From the NCBI GenBank assembly GCA_041481445.1, contig JBGPBV010000099.1, positions 1 through 25,446 of the forward strand: a stretch of 25,446 nucleotides of DNA. Direction: 5' to 3'. This DNA comes from AA29 sp041481445 (lineage in GTDB: Bacteria > Acidobacteriota > Vicinamibacteria > Fen-336). A program made the position numbers and the translations under genes. The notes beneath the pieces are model-generated. The model saw only the letters and a program-made list of their open reading frames with translations, did no database searches and was not told the DNA's origin. Of the stretch, positions 1 through 7,183 are shown in pieces; the first letter of the stretch is position 1, and each line of letters opens with the position of its first letter.

Positions 1-51
1 CCCCAAGGGCTTGTGCCACCCTGACCGGGCAGCGCTACTTAAAGAGGTTCT

Positions 52-789
52 TTGGGACCAGTCGCTCCCTTCATCCTGGCTCAATCGGCGGCGTTCTCGG
101 GCGGTATCCAGGGGCTCCTCAGCCATACCAGCACCGTGGCGCGGGGCGTCCTCCTCCTGCTGGCCGCTTTCTCCCTCATCTCCTGGGCCATCATCCTCTA
201 CAAGGGGATCGCGCTGACCCGTGCCTTGAGCCAGTCCAGGACCTTCCTCGAGGTCTTCCGGAAGAGCACGAAGTTCTCCGAGGTGAACTCGGTCTGCATC
301 CAGCTCCAGGTGAGCCCGCTCGTCGGCGTGTTCCAGGCCGGCTACCAGGAGGTCAACCAGCAGGTCCGCGCGACCGGCACCCAGGCGCCGGCGCAACCCG
401 CAGGCACTCCCGCGCGTCCTACGGTCAGGAGCCTCGAGTCGCTCTCGCGTGCGCTCGTGCGCGCGGCCACGGCCGAGGTCACGCGGCTCGAGCGGCGCGT
501 CACGTTCCTGGCCAGCACGGCCAGCGTGACTCCGTTCATCGGGCTGTTCGGGACGGTCTGGGGGATCATGAACGCGTTCGAGCAGATCGGGCGCATGGGC
601 TCGGCCAACCTGGCCGTGGTGGCTCCCGGCATCTCGGAGGCGCTCATCACCACCGCCATGGGCCTGGCCGCCGCCATCCCCGCCGCGTTCTTCTTCAACC
701 TCTACAACAGCCGGATCAAGGTCCTCTCGTCGATGATGGACGACTTCGCGCTGGAATTCCTCAACATCGTCGAGCGTAACTTCACTTAA
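52..789 (+). CDS. tolQ: TolQ, proton-channel subunit of the Tol-Pal system
   Basis: Inner-membrane MotA/TolQ/ExbB-family protein that, with TolR, uses the proton gradient to energise TolA during outer-membrane constriction. The 245-residue product has three hydrophobic segments at about residues 28-50, 150-175 and 187-217. The second contains TPFIGLFGTVWGIM and the third ISEALITTAMGLAAAIPA, both family hallmarks. The cytoplasmic loop has an Ala/Pro-rich insert at about 107-124, which is unusual. The start is TTG at 52: an in-frame TAA lies at 40-42, and an AGAGG-type ribosome site lies just upstream. Its stop overlaps the tolR start (TAATG), and tolR-tolA-tolB-pal-cpoB follow, which separates it from ExbB. 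Little upstream sequence is available, so the promoter cannot be judged. Confidence 0.95.
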   Translation: MGPVAPFILAQSAAFSGGIQGLLSHTSTVARGVLLLLAAFSLISWAIILYKGIALTRALSQSRTFLEVFRKSTKFSEVNSVCIQLQVSPLVGVFQAGYQEVNQQVRATGTQAPAQPAGTPARPTVRSLESLSRALVRAATAEVTRLERRVTFLASTASVTPFIGLFGTVWGIMNAFEQIGRMGSANLAVVAPGISEALITTAMGLAAAIPAAFFFNLYNSRIKVLSSMMDDFALEFLNIVERNFT

Positions 790-1265
790 TGCAGGCGACG
801 GGCGGCAACGGAAGCGGCGGCGCCTCGCAGGCGGCCACCACCTACCGCACGATGCGGTCCCGCCACGCGGGCACCGTGATGGGGGACATCAACGTCACCC
901 CGCTGGTGGACGTGGTGCTGGTGCTGCTCCTCGTGTTCATGGTGACCGCGCCGATGATGAGCCGGGGCATCGACGTCACGCTGCCGGTGGCGAACCAGCA
1001 GGACGTCACGCCCGAGGACCGCCTCACCGTCTCCATCAACGCCCGGGGGACCGTCTACATCGGCGACCGCCCCGTGGCCCTGCCCCTCCTGGAGGAGCAG
1101 CTCCGCGGGCACGTTCAGTCGATGGCCACCAAGGTGGTGTACCTCCGCGCGGACGAGGGCCTGGTCTACGGCAAGGTGATCGAGGTCGTCGACATCATGC
1201 GCCACGCGGGGGTCGAGCAGATCGGCTTCGCGTACGAGCTGCCTGCCGACCGGCGGCGCCGGTAG
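789..1265 (+). CDS. tolR: TolR, Tol-Pal inner-membrane subunit
   Basis: ExbD/TolR-family protein with one membrane anchor and a periplasmic domain; it forms the ion channel with TolQ. The 158-residue product has a Gly/Ala/Ser-rich cytoplasmic N-terminus. The conserved motif DINVTPLVDVVLVLLLVFM then begins near residue 33; Asp41 matches the membrane-embedded Asp required for proton use in this family. A periplasmic domain of about 100 residues follows, ending in an Arg-rich tail. The ATG shares one base with the tolQ stop, so the two are probably translationally coupled. Identity as TolR rather than ExbD rests on the Tol gene order. Confidence 0.94.
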   Translation: MQATGGNGSGGASQAATTYRTMRSRHAGTVMGDINVTPLVDVVLVLLLVFMVTAPMMSRGIDVTLPVANQQDVTPEDRLTVSINARGTVYIGDRPVALPLLEEQLRGHVQSMATKVVYLRADEGLVYGKVIEVVDIMRHAGVEQIGFAYELPADRRRR

Positions 1266-1290
1266 TGCGGAGGACAGTGGTTGACCGCAC

Positions 1291-2142
1291 ATGTCCCTCC
1301 CCCTGCGTGGGGAGGGATGGGGTGGGGGGTCATTGAACGAGGCCGTCGATCGCGTGATCGAGCAGCGCGAGGCCCTCGACCGGGGCTTCTCCACCGGCAT
1401 CGTCCTCTCGGGTGTCATTCACCTCCTGATCGTCGGGTCCGCGTTCGCGGCGGCCTGGCTCGGGCCGCACGAGCCGGCGATCACGGTGGTCCCGGGCATC
1501 ATCGTGCCACTGCCTCGCGGAGGTGGCGGTCCCGCGGAGCCGGAGCCGGCACCCGCGGCCGCTCCCCCGGTGACTGCACCGGTCCAGGAGCCGGCGCCTC
1601 CGCCTGCGCCGGAGCCGCCACCGAAGGTGATCAAGCCCCCGAAGGAGGAGCCGAAGAAAGGCCTGCCTCCGCCGGACGCGAAGAAGGTGAAGCCGAAGCC
1701 GGAGAAGTCGGCTCCCCCGCCGCGGGCGGCCGGACCGCCGGCTCCGGAGCGGAGCACGGCCTCCACGGGAGCCGCGGGTGGAACGGGCACGAGCAGCGCG
1801 ACGCCCGGGGTTGGGCTGGTCGGTCCGGTCGGACCCGGCGTGCCCTCGGGGACGGATCCGTTCGGGGACTGGTACCTCGCGGGCGTCCAGCGCAAGATCT
1901 GGCTCGACTGGACGCGGCAGATCAAGTCGAACTTCACTCAGCAGATCACGGTCGCCTTCACGATCCTGTCCGACGGCTCGCTCGAGGACGGTTCGGTCCG
2001 GATCCTGCAGTCGAGCGGGATACAGTTGCTCGACAATGCCGCGCAACGCGCCGTCTTCTCCGCCGCCCCGTTCGCTGCCTTCCCCAAGACCTATGGCACC
2101 AACCGAATCACGATCCAGGCGCTCTTCCAGCCGACCCCGTAG
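1291..2142 (+). CDS. tolA: TolA/TonB-like energy transducer of the Tol-Pal system
   Basis: Periplasm-spanning protein that would couple TolQR to TolB/Pal. There is one membrane segment at about residues 36-57, containing a His (SGVIHLLIV) as in TonB-type anchors. A long Pro/Glu/Lys-rich linker (about 60-150) and a Gly/Thr-rich stretch follow. The C-terminal domain of about 90 residues starts near DPFGDWYLAGVQRKIW and resembles the TonB/TolA C-terminal fold. The linker is proline-rich rather than the long Ala/Lys/Glu helix of enterobacterial TolA, so the call leans on position between tolR and tolB. The start is uncertain. ATG at 1291 would translate the hairpin repeat, whereas TTG at 1333 begins just after it and gives 269 residues. 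tolB starts inside its 3' end. Confidence 0.85.
   Translation: MSLPLRGEGWGGGSLNEAVDRVIEQREALDRGFSTGIVLSGVIHLLIVGSAFAAAWLGPHEPAITVVPGIIVPLPRGGGGPAEPEPAPAAAPPVTAPVQEPAPPPAPEPPPKVIKPPKEEPKKGLPPPDAKKVKPKPEKSAPPPRAAGPPAPERSTASTGAAGGTGTSSATPGVGLVGPVGPGVPSGTDPFGDWYLAGVQRKIWLDWTRQIKSNFTQQITVAFTILSDGSLEDGSVRILQSSGIQLLDNAAQRAVFSAAPFAAFPKTYGTNRITIQALFQPTP
1292..1332 (+). repeat. REP-like G/C-rich hairpin element at the tolA start
   Basis: A short imperfectly palindromic element between tolR and the body of tolA. The arms at 1294-1302 and 1309-1317 are perfectly complementary (TCCCTCCCC and GGGGAGGGA) around a 6-base loop. A G-rich tail runs to about 1330. It resembles the dispersed extragenic palindromes common in GC-rich genomes; that family assignment is an inference because only one copy is in view. 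It is open in the tolA frame, so a start at 1291 would translate it. Confidence 0.6.
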
Positions 2143-3460
2143 CCTTCTCGCCGCCCTTCTCGCCATCCTCGCCGCCGCATGGTGGGCGCGGCCGCTAGGA
2201 GCGCAGGCGCCGCCCGGGAACGCGCAGATCATCATCGGGGGCGGCGGCCAGCGCTTCGCGGTGCCCGACTGCATCCCCCGCGCGGGCGACGAGGCCAGCC
2301 GCGAGGCCTGCCGGACGATCACCCAGGTCCTGCGCAGCGACCTGAAGTTCGAGGGCCTGTTCCAGTTCGTCCCGGAGAACCTCTTCAGCGCCTTGCCCAC
2401 CCTCAACCCGGACAGCCCGAACTTCGAGGACTGGCGGTCGGTGGGGACGAACATCCTCGTGGTCATGCGCGCGCAGGTCACGGGGGGCGAGCTGGCGGTG
2501 GAAGCCCGCGTCTTCTCCGTCGACGGCCGGCAGGTGATGCTTTCGAAGCGCTACTCGGGGCGCGCGGACAACCCGCGCTCCTTCGCCCATCAGGCCTCGG
2601 ACGACATCGTCGCCCTCACGCAATACAAGGGCGTGGCCCGCACGAAGATCGCGTTCACCTCCGACCGCGACGCCACCAAGGAGCGCCGGGCCAAGGAGCT
2701 CTACATCGTCGACTACGACGGGTTCAACCCGCGGCGGATCACCGTCAACAACTCGCTCAACATCCTCCCCGCCTGGAGCCCCGATGGGCGCGCCCTGGCC
2801 TACGTCTCCTACCGCCAGGGCGGCCCCGCCGTCTTCGTCGCCCACATCTACGAGGGGCGCAGCGAGAGCCTCACCAAGCAGGGCGAGCAGGCCTTCGCGC
2901 CGTCGTTCTCTCCCGACGGCAAGCGCATCGCATACGCGAGCAACAAGACGGGCAACATGGAGGTCTGGGTCGCCAACGCGGACGGCACCGGCGCCCACAA
3001 CGTCACGAGCAACCCCTCCACCGACACTGCCCCCGCCTGGAGCCCCACCGGCCAGGAGATCGCGTTCACCTCCGATCGCGCGGGCACGCCGCAGATCTAC
3101 GTGATGGACAGCGAGGGGCTCAACATCCGGCGCCTGACCACCGTCGGCAACTGGAACGACGCCCCGACCTGGAATCCGTCGAAGGAATACAGCGAGATCG
3201 CCTACACCGCCCGCCTGGAAGCAGGCGGGTTCGACATCGCCGTCATCGACCTGGCCACCCGGCAGATCCGCCAAGTCACCGCCGGCCGCGGGAGCTGCGA
3301 GTATCCCTCCTGGGCACCGAACGGCCGCCACCTGGTCTTCTCGTGCCAGCGCAGCCGGGGCGGCACCTGGCAGATCACCGTCGCCGACCGGGAGGGCCGC
3401 ACCATCGACACGCTCGCCGCCGGCTCCGGCAACAACGTCCAGCCGGACTGGGGGCCGTGA
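2093..3460 (+). CDS. tolB: TolB, periplasmic beta-propeller of the Tol-Pal system
   Basis: Periplasmic protein that binds Pal and TolA. From the ATG at 2093 the product is 455 residues, close to the usual 430-450. A basic N-terminus, the hydrophobic core LLAALLAILAAAWW and a cleavage-like LGAQA at about residues 34-38 form a signal peptide. An N-terminal domain (about 45-180) is followed by repeated propeller blades with the motifs AWSPDG, SFSPDG, AWSPTG, TWNPS and SWAPNG. The start lies 50 bases inside tolA in another frame. No later ATG or GTG would keep the signal peptide, which decides the start. pal follows 34 bases downstream. Confidence 0.95.
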   Translation: MAPTESRSRRSSSRPRSLLAALLAILAAAWWARPLGAQAPPGNAQIIIGGGGQRFAVPDCIPRAGDEASREACRTITQVLRSDLKFEGLFQFVPENLFSALPTLNPDSPNFEDWRSVGTNILVVMRAQVTGGELAVEARVFSVDGRQVMLSKRYSGRADNPRSFAHQASDDIVALTQYKGVARTKIAFTSDRDATKERRAKELYIVDYDGFNPRRITVNNSLNILPAWSPDGRALAYVSYRQGGPAVFVAHIYEGRSESLTKQGEQAFAPSFSPDGKRIAYASNKTGNMEVWVANADGTGAHNVTSNPSTDTAPAWSPTGQEIAFTSDRAGTPQIYVMDSEGLNIRRLTTVGNWNDAPTWNPSKEYSEIAYTARLEAGGFDIAVIDLATRQIRQVTAGRGSCEYPSWAPNGRHLVFSCQRSRGGTWQITVADREGRTIDTLAAGSGNNVQPDWGP

Positions 3461-3494
3461 GCCCGCGCGCCAGAGCCGCGCGATCCGAGGAGCC

Positions 3495-4058
3495 ATGAAG
3501 CGCCCTACCGTCCCTCTCCTGCTCGTCGCCCTCGTCCTGCTCGCCGGTTGCGGCGGGAAGAAGCGGCCACCCGCCGTCCTGACCGATCCCGCGCACAAGC
3601 CCTCGTATCCGGCGGCCAGTCCGGAGCCCGAACAGCCCGTCAACACCGGGCCCGACATCCGGTCCGTCGGCCGCGACAACCCGTCCGGCGAGGACTTCTC
3701 CATCAACGACGCGAGCGGCGAGAACGGCCCCCTCGAAGACATCCACTTCGAGTACGACAAGGACGCGCTCAGCGACGAGGCGCGCGCCATCCTGGAGAAG
3801 CACGCCCTCTGGCTCCAGAACCACCGCCAGGCCAGGGTGACGGTCGAGGGCCATTGCGACGAGCGCGGCACGGTGGATTACAACCTCGCCCTGGGGGACA
3901 AGCGGGCGCGGGCCACCCGCGACTACCTCGTCAGTCTGGGAGTGGCGGGCGACCGCATGCACACGGTCTCGTTCGGCAAGGAGCGTCCCCTCGACCCCAC
4001 GGCCACCGAGCAGGCCTTCGCCCGGAACCGGCGCGCGCACTTCGTGGTGAGCCGATAG
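3495..4058 (+). CDS. pal: Pal, peptidoglycan-associated outer-membrane lipoprotein
   Basis: Outer-membrane lipoprotein that anchors the membrane to peptidoglycan and is moved by Tol proteins. The 187-residue product has a lipoprotein signal ending in LLAGC, with Cys19 the predicted lipidation site. A Pro-rich spacer of about 60 residues precedes an OmpA-type peptidoglycan-binding domain from about residue 80. Diagnostic motifs are IHFEYDKDALSDEA and VEGHCDERGTVDYNLALGDKRA, which carry the Asp and Arg that contact diaminopimelate in the family. A GAGGAG ribosome site lies immediately before the ATG. It sits at the canonical place between tolB and cpoB. Confidence 0.96.
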   Translation: MKRPTVPLLLVALVLLAGCGGKKRPPAVLTDPAHKPSYPAASPEPEQPVNTGPDIRSVGRDNPSGEDFSINDASGENGPLEDIHFEYDKDALSDEARAILEKHALWLQNHRQARVTVEGHCDERGTVDYNLALGDKRARATRDYLVSLGVAGDRMHTVSFGKERPLDPTATEQAFARNRRAHFVVSR

Positions 4059-4064
4059 ACGGAC

Positions 4065-4094
4065 CCTGGGATATAAGATCAGATCTCCAGGAGG
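4065..4094 (+). promoter_or_regulatory. Shine-Dalgarno of cpoB inside a small inverted repeat
   Basis: In the 43-base pal-cpoB spacer, CCTGG (4065-4069) can pair with CCAGG (4087-4091). The right arm overlaps the AGGAGG ribosome site at 4089-4094, which lies 7 bases before the GTG start. A TATAAG sequence sits in the loop. The pairing is short, so an RNA switch is only a possibility. Confidence 0.3.
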
Positions 4095-4101
4095 TTCTCG
4101 C

Positions 4102-4908
4102 GTGCTCCGTCGACTCATCATCGTGCTGTGCGCGGTGGCGGTGCCCCTGCCCGCGCTCGCCGTCAACAAGGACATCGAGCGCCTGCAGATCCAGATCTCG
4201 GCCTTGCAGGGCCAGATGGCCGATCTCCAGCGCGTGTCCGAGGACACCCTGCGCGAGATCAAGCGCCTCAACGAGTCGCTGGCGGACCAGAGCGCGACCA
4301 TGCGGCGCGTCGTGCAGGACCGCCGGGTCCAGGAGGAGGCGATCTCGGCCGCCCTCAAGGACATCACCGACCGCGTGGCCGACCTCAGCGAGCGCGCGCA
4401 GGCGATGCCGGCGGCGGCTCCTCCGGTGGCCGCTCCGCCCGTCGCGGGCGCGGAGCCCTCGCCCCTCGAGCCGGGTGCGGCGGCCCCGCCGGGCACGCAG
4501 GGGCCTCCCTCTCCGGCCGTCCCGAACCCGCAAGCCCCCGCCCCTCGCGAGCTCTACACCCAGGCCTACGCCGACTACGCCCGCGGCAACTACGACCTCG
4601 CCATCCAGGAATACGGCGACTACCTGCGGAACTACCCTGACACCGACCTGAGCGACAACGCGCAGTACTGGATCGGCGAGTGCCAGTATTCGAAGCAGAA
4701 GTACGCGGAGGCGATCACGGCCTGGGACGAGTTGCTCCGCCAGTACCCGTCGAGCGACAAGATCCCCGATGCGCGCTTCAAGAAGGGCATGGCCCTGGAG
4801 CGGCTGGGCCGGCGCAGCCAGGCCCTGCTCGAGTACCGGTTCGTGGCCGAGCGGTTCCCGAACTCCGAGGCCGGCCGCAAGGCCCGCGAGAAACTCAATC
4901 CACGCTAG
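4102..4908 (+). CDS. cpoB: CpoB/YbgF, Tol-Pal-associated TPR protein
   Basis: Periplasmic coordinator of peptidoglycan synthesis and Tol-mediated constriction. The 268-residue product has a signal peptide (about 1-20, ending PALA) and then a coiled-coil region (about 22-100) with heptad-like Leu/Ile spacing, the trimerisation part in this family. A Pro/Ala-rich linker (about 102-148) leads to three TPR-like repeats from LYTQAYADYARGNYDLAI to the end. The start is GTG with AGGAGG 7 bases upstream. Location directly after pal is the usual place. ssb begins 12 bases downstream, so it may share the transcript. Confidence 0.93.
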   Translation: MLRRLIIVLCAVAVPLPALAVNKDIERLQIQISALQGQMADLQRVSEDTLREIKRLNESLADQSATMRRVVQDRRVQEEAISAALKDITDRVADLSERAQAMPAAAPPVAAPPVAGAEPSPLEPGAAAPPGTQGPPSPAVPNPQAPAPRELYTQAYADYARGNYDLAIQEYGDYLRNYPDTDLSDNAQYWIGECQYSKQKYAEAITAWDELLRQYPSSDKIPDARFKKGMALERLGRRSQALLEYRFVAERFPNSEAGRKAREKLNPR

Positions 4909-4920
4909 AGGTGCATTGAC

Positions 4921-5376
4921 ATGGCGAGCGTCAACCGCGTGATCCTGATCGGCAACCTGGGTCGGGATCCCGAGATCCGCTACACCCAGGCCGGCGAGCC
5001 CATCGCGAACTTCTCGCTGGCCACGTCCGAGCGCTGGACGGGCAAGGACGGCCAGAAGCAGGAGCGGACGGAGTGGCACCGCGTCGAGGTCTTCGGCAAG
5101 ACCGCGCAGGTCGTCCGCGACTACTGCTCGAAGGGCAAGCAGGTGTACCTGGAAGGCTCGATCCACTACGACGAGTGGACGGACAAGGACGGCAACAAGC
5201 GCAACACGACGAAGATCCGCGTGAGCGGACCCCAGTCGCGCCTGGTGCTGCTGGGCAGCCGCGGCGAGGGTGGCGCGGGAGGAGGAGGAGGAGGAGGGCG
5301 CGGCGCGGCCGAGAAGGACGCCGGCGGCCCCCCCGCCGACGACTTCCAGGTCTCGGACGACGACGTCCCGTTCTGA
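4921..5376 (+). CDS. ssb: Single-stranded DNA-binding protein SSB
   Basis: Cytoplasmic protein that coats single-stranded DNA in replication, repair and recombination. The 151-residue product has an OB fold over about residues 1-112 with NRVILIGNLGRDPEIRY, TEWHRVEVFGKTAQ and KGKQVYLEGSI. A short Gly-rich linker encoded partly by a GGA repeat (5279-5297) follows. The acidic tip ends DDDVPF, the conserved partner-binding tail of bacterial SSB. A GAGGTG ribosome site precedes the ATG. Its place behind the Tol genes is not the common one (uvrA, rpsF-rpsR), and it is probably co-transcribed with cpoB. Confidence 0.96.
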   Translation: MASVNRVILIGNLGRDPEIRYTQAGEPIANFSLATSERWTGKDGQKQERTEWHRVEVFGKTAQVVRDYCSKGKQVYLEGSIHYDEWTDKDGNKRNTTKIRVSGPQSRLVLLGSRGEGGAGGGGGGGRGAAEKDAGGPPADDFQVSDDDVPF

Positions 5377-5400
5377 GCCCGCAGCGGCTATGCTGGTCGC

Positions 5401-6471
5401 ATGGCAACCCTCCTGGCCATCGAGCGGTTCGAGCCGCCCTATCGCTATCCGCAGGATGAGGTCACCCGGTGGGTGGCCGAGTGGCTGGGCGACGACGCCA
5501 CCGGCCGGCGGCTCCTCAGGGTCTACGCCTCGGCCGGGGTCGAGTTTCGGGCCAGCGTCGTCCCCATCGAGCAGGTCTTCCACCCCGGGGACTTCGAGAC
5601 CCAGAACGACCTCTACCGGACAGTGGCCGGGCGCGAAGGGGCCGCCCTCGTGCGGCGCGCCCTCGGCACCGCCGAGATCGCTCCCGCCGACGTCGGCCTG
5701 ATCGTCAGCGTCTCCTGCACGGGGTTCCAGATCCCGGCGGTGGACGCCTACGTGGCAGACGCCCTCGGGATGGGCCCGCGCCTGGCGCGGCTCCCGATCA
5801 CGGAGAGCGGGTGCGCGGGAGGCGTGGTCGGCCTGGCCCGTGCCCGTGACTACCTCGTCGCCCACCCCGACCAGGTGGCCGTCGTCCTCGCCCTCGAGTT
5901 CGCCAGCCTCACCTTCCAGCGCTGGGACCTCTCCGCCACCAACGTGGTCTCCACCGCGATCTTCGGCGACGGCGGGGCGGCGGTCGTCCTCGCCGGTGCC
6001 GATCATCCTCGCGGCCGCGCCCGGCGGCCGGGCCAGGCGCGCATCGTGGACGCGGAGAGCGTCTTCTTCCCGGGCACCCTGCACCTCATGGGCTTCCACC
6101 TGCGCAACCAGGGCCTGCAGATCATCCTCGACCGCGAGCTGGCGCCCTTCGTCCGCCGGCACGTGGCGGGCGTGGTGGAGGGCTTCCTGTCCGCCCGCGG
6201 CCTCACGCGCGAGGACGTCACCCGCTGGATCCTGCATCCCGGGGGCCGGCGGATCATCGAGGTCATGAGCGAGCGCCTGGGCCTGGCTCCGGAAGACCTC
6301 GCCCCCACCGAGAAGGTGCTCTCCGAGCACGGCAACATGAGCTCCGTCACCGTCCTGTTCGTCCTCGACGAGATCATGCGGCGCGGACGGCTGCGCTGCG
6401 GGGAGAAGGGCGTGCTCGGCGCCTTCGGCCCCGGGTTCGGGGCGGAGTTCGCGCTGCTCGAGTTCTGCTAG
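5401..6471 (+). CDS. Type III polyketide synthase (chalcone/stilbene synthase family)
   Basis: Homodimeric ketosynthase that extends an acyl-CoA starter with malonyl-CoA to make a pyrone, resorcinol or similar ring. The 356-residue product keeps the whole catalytic triad: Cys138 in TESGCAGGVVGLARARD, His279 in WILHPGGRR and Asn312 in SEHGNMSSVTVLF. The His-Asn spacing (33) equals that of plant chalcone synthase and the Cys-His spacing (141) is nearly the same. A C-terminal GAFGPGFGAEF loop is present. The starter cannot be read from sequence; bacterial relatives often use fatty acyl-CoAs. The ATG at 5401 lacks a clear ribosome site. A methyltransferase and a flavoprotein follow, suggesting a small pathway. 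Confidence 0.93.
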   Translation: MATLLAIERFEPPYRYPQDEVTRWVAEWLGDDATGRRLLRVYASAGVEFRASVVPIEQVFHPGDFETQNDLYRTVAGREGAALVRRALGTAEIAPADVGLIVSVSCTGFQIPAVDAYVADALGMGPRLARLPITESGCAGGVVGLARARDYLVAHPDQVAVVLALEFASLTFQRWDLSATNVVSTAIFGDGGAAVVLAGADHPRGRARRPGQARIVDAESVFFPGTLHLMGFHLRNQGLQIILDRELAPFVRRHVAGVVEGFLSARGLTREDVTRWILHPGGRRIIEVMSERLGLAPEDLAPTEKVLSEHGNMSSVTVLFVLDEIMRRGRLRCGEKGVLGAFGPGFGAEFALLEFC

Positions 6472-6505
6472 TGTCCGGGCCCGCGCCCGCTCCTCGGGAA
6501 GGGAC

Positions 6506-7183
6506 GTGATCGACCTCTCCGTGCGCGCCACCGACCCCGAGGGCCTCGACCTCGGCGTGCCTCCCGACGAGGCCCTCCGCAGCCTGTCCGACCTCCGCCT
6601 CGTCAACCGCTGGCTGGGCAACCGCGCGCGGTTCGTGTCCGCCGTCCTCCCCTACCTCCGATCGTCCGCGCGCCCGCGGCTCCTCGACGTCGGCTGCGGG
6701 TCCGGCGACGTGCCCGTCCTGCTCCGCCGCGCGCTGGGGGGCCGCCTGGCCGCGGTCGGGGCCGACATCAAGCTGCTCCATCTCCACGCCGCGCCGGCGG
6801 AGCTGCTGCGCGTGGTGGCCGACGTGCGCGCGTTGCCCTTCGCCCCCGGCTCCTTCGACGTGGTCACGGCCTCGCTCTTCCTGCACCACTTCGACCAGTC
6901 CGCCCTGCCCGGCCTCCTGCGCTCCTTGTTCACCCTGGCGCGCCGGGCCCTCGTCGTCAACGACCTGCGGCGGGCGCGCGTGCCCTACGTCTTCGGGAAG
7001 GTAGCCTTCCCCCTCCTGTTCAAGTCGCGCGTGAGCGTGGAGGACGGGCTCATCTCCATCCGCAGCTCCTTCCGCGAGGACGAGCTGCGGGCGGCCTTCT
7101 CCGCCGCCGGCGTGCCCGCCGTCCGCATCGAGCGCAACTGGCCCTACCGCCTGCTCGCCTTCGCGGAGAAGACCCCTGCCTGA
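6506..7183 (+). CDS. Class I SAM-dependent methyltransferase
   Basis: A soluble methyltransferase of 225 residues. The SAM-binding motif LLDVGCGSGD lies at about residues 59-68, a second-strand acidic region at ADIK, and motif IV-like FDVVTASLFLHHF at about 118-130. The start is GTG at 6506, with a GGGAAGGGA purine stretch just upstream. It lies 34 bases after the polyketide synthase and overlaps the flavoprotein gene by 8 bases if that gene starts at its CTG. By context it probably methylates the O or C of the polyketide product. The substrate cannot be determined from sequence. Confidence 0.88.
   Translation: MIDLSVRATDPEGLDLGVPPDEALRSLSDLRLVNRWLGNRARFVSAVLPYLRSSARPRLLDVGCGSGDVPVLLRRALGGRLAAVGADIKLLHLHAAPAELLRVVADVRALPFAPGSFDVVTASLFLHHFDQSALPGLLRSLFTLARRALVVNDLRRARVPYVFGKVAFPLLFKSRVSVEDGLISIRSSFREDELRAAFSAAGVPAVRIERNWPYRLLAFAEKTPA

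Noticed and set aside
1..51. A promoter or partial gene before tolQ
   Set aside because: Only 51 bases are visible; no convincing -35/-10 pair or recognisable coding end could be supported.
5279..5297. The GGA trinucleotide run in ssb as a phase-variation tract
   Set aside because: Unit changes of three bases keep the frame and only lengthen the Gly linker, so on-off switching is not possible.
3931..6621. A minus-strand open frame of 896 codons opposite pal, cpoB, ssb and the PKS
   Set aside because: It mirrors recognised plus-strand genes, has a low-complexity Arg/Ala/Gly composition and matches no family. Long antisense frames are expected at this GC content.
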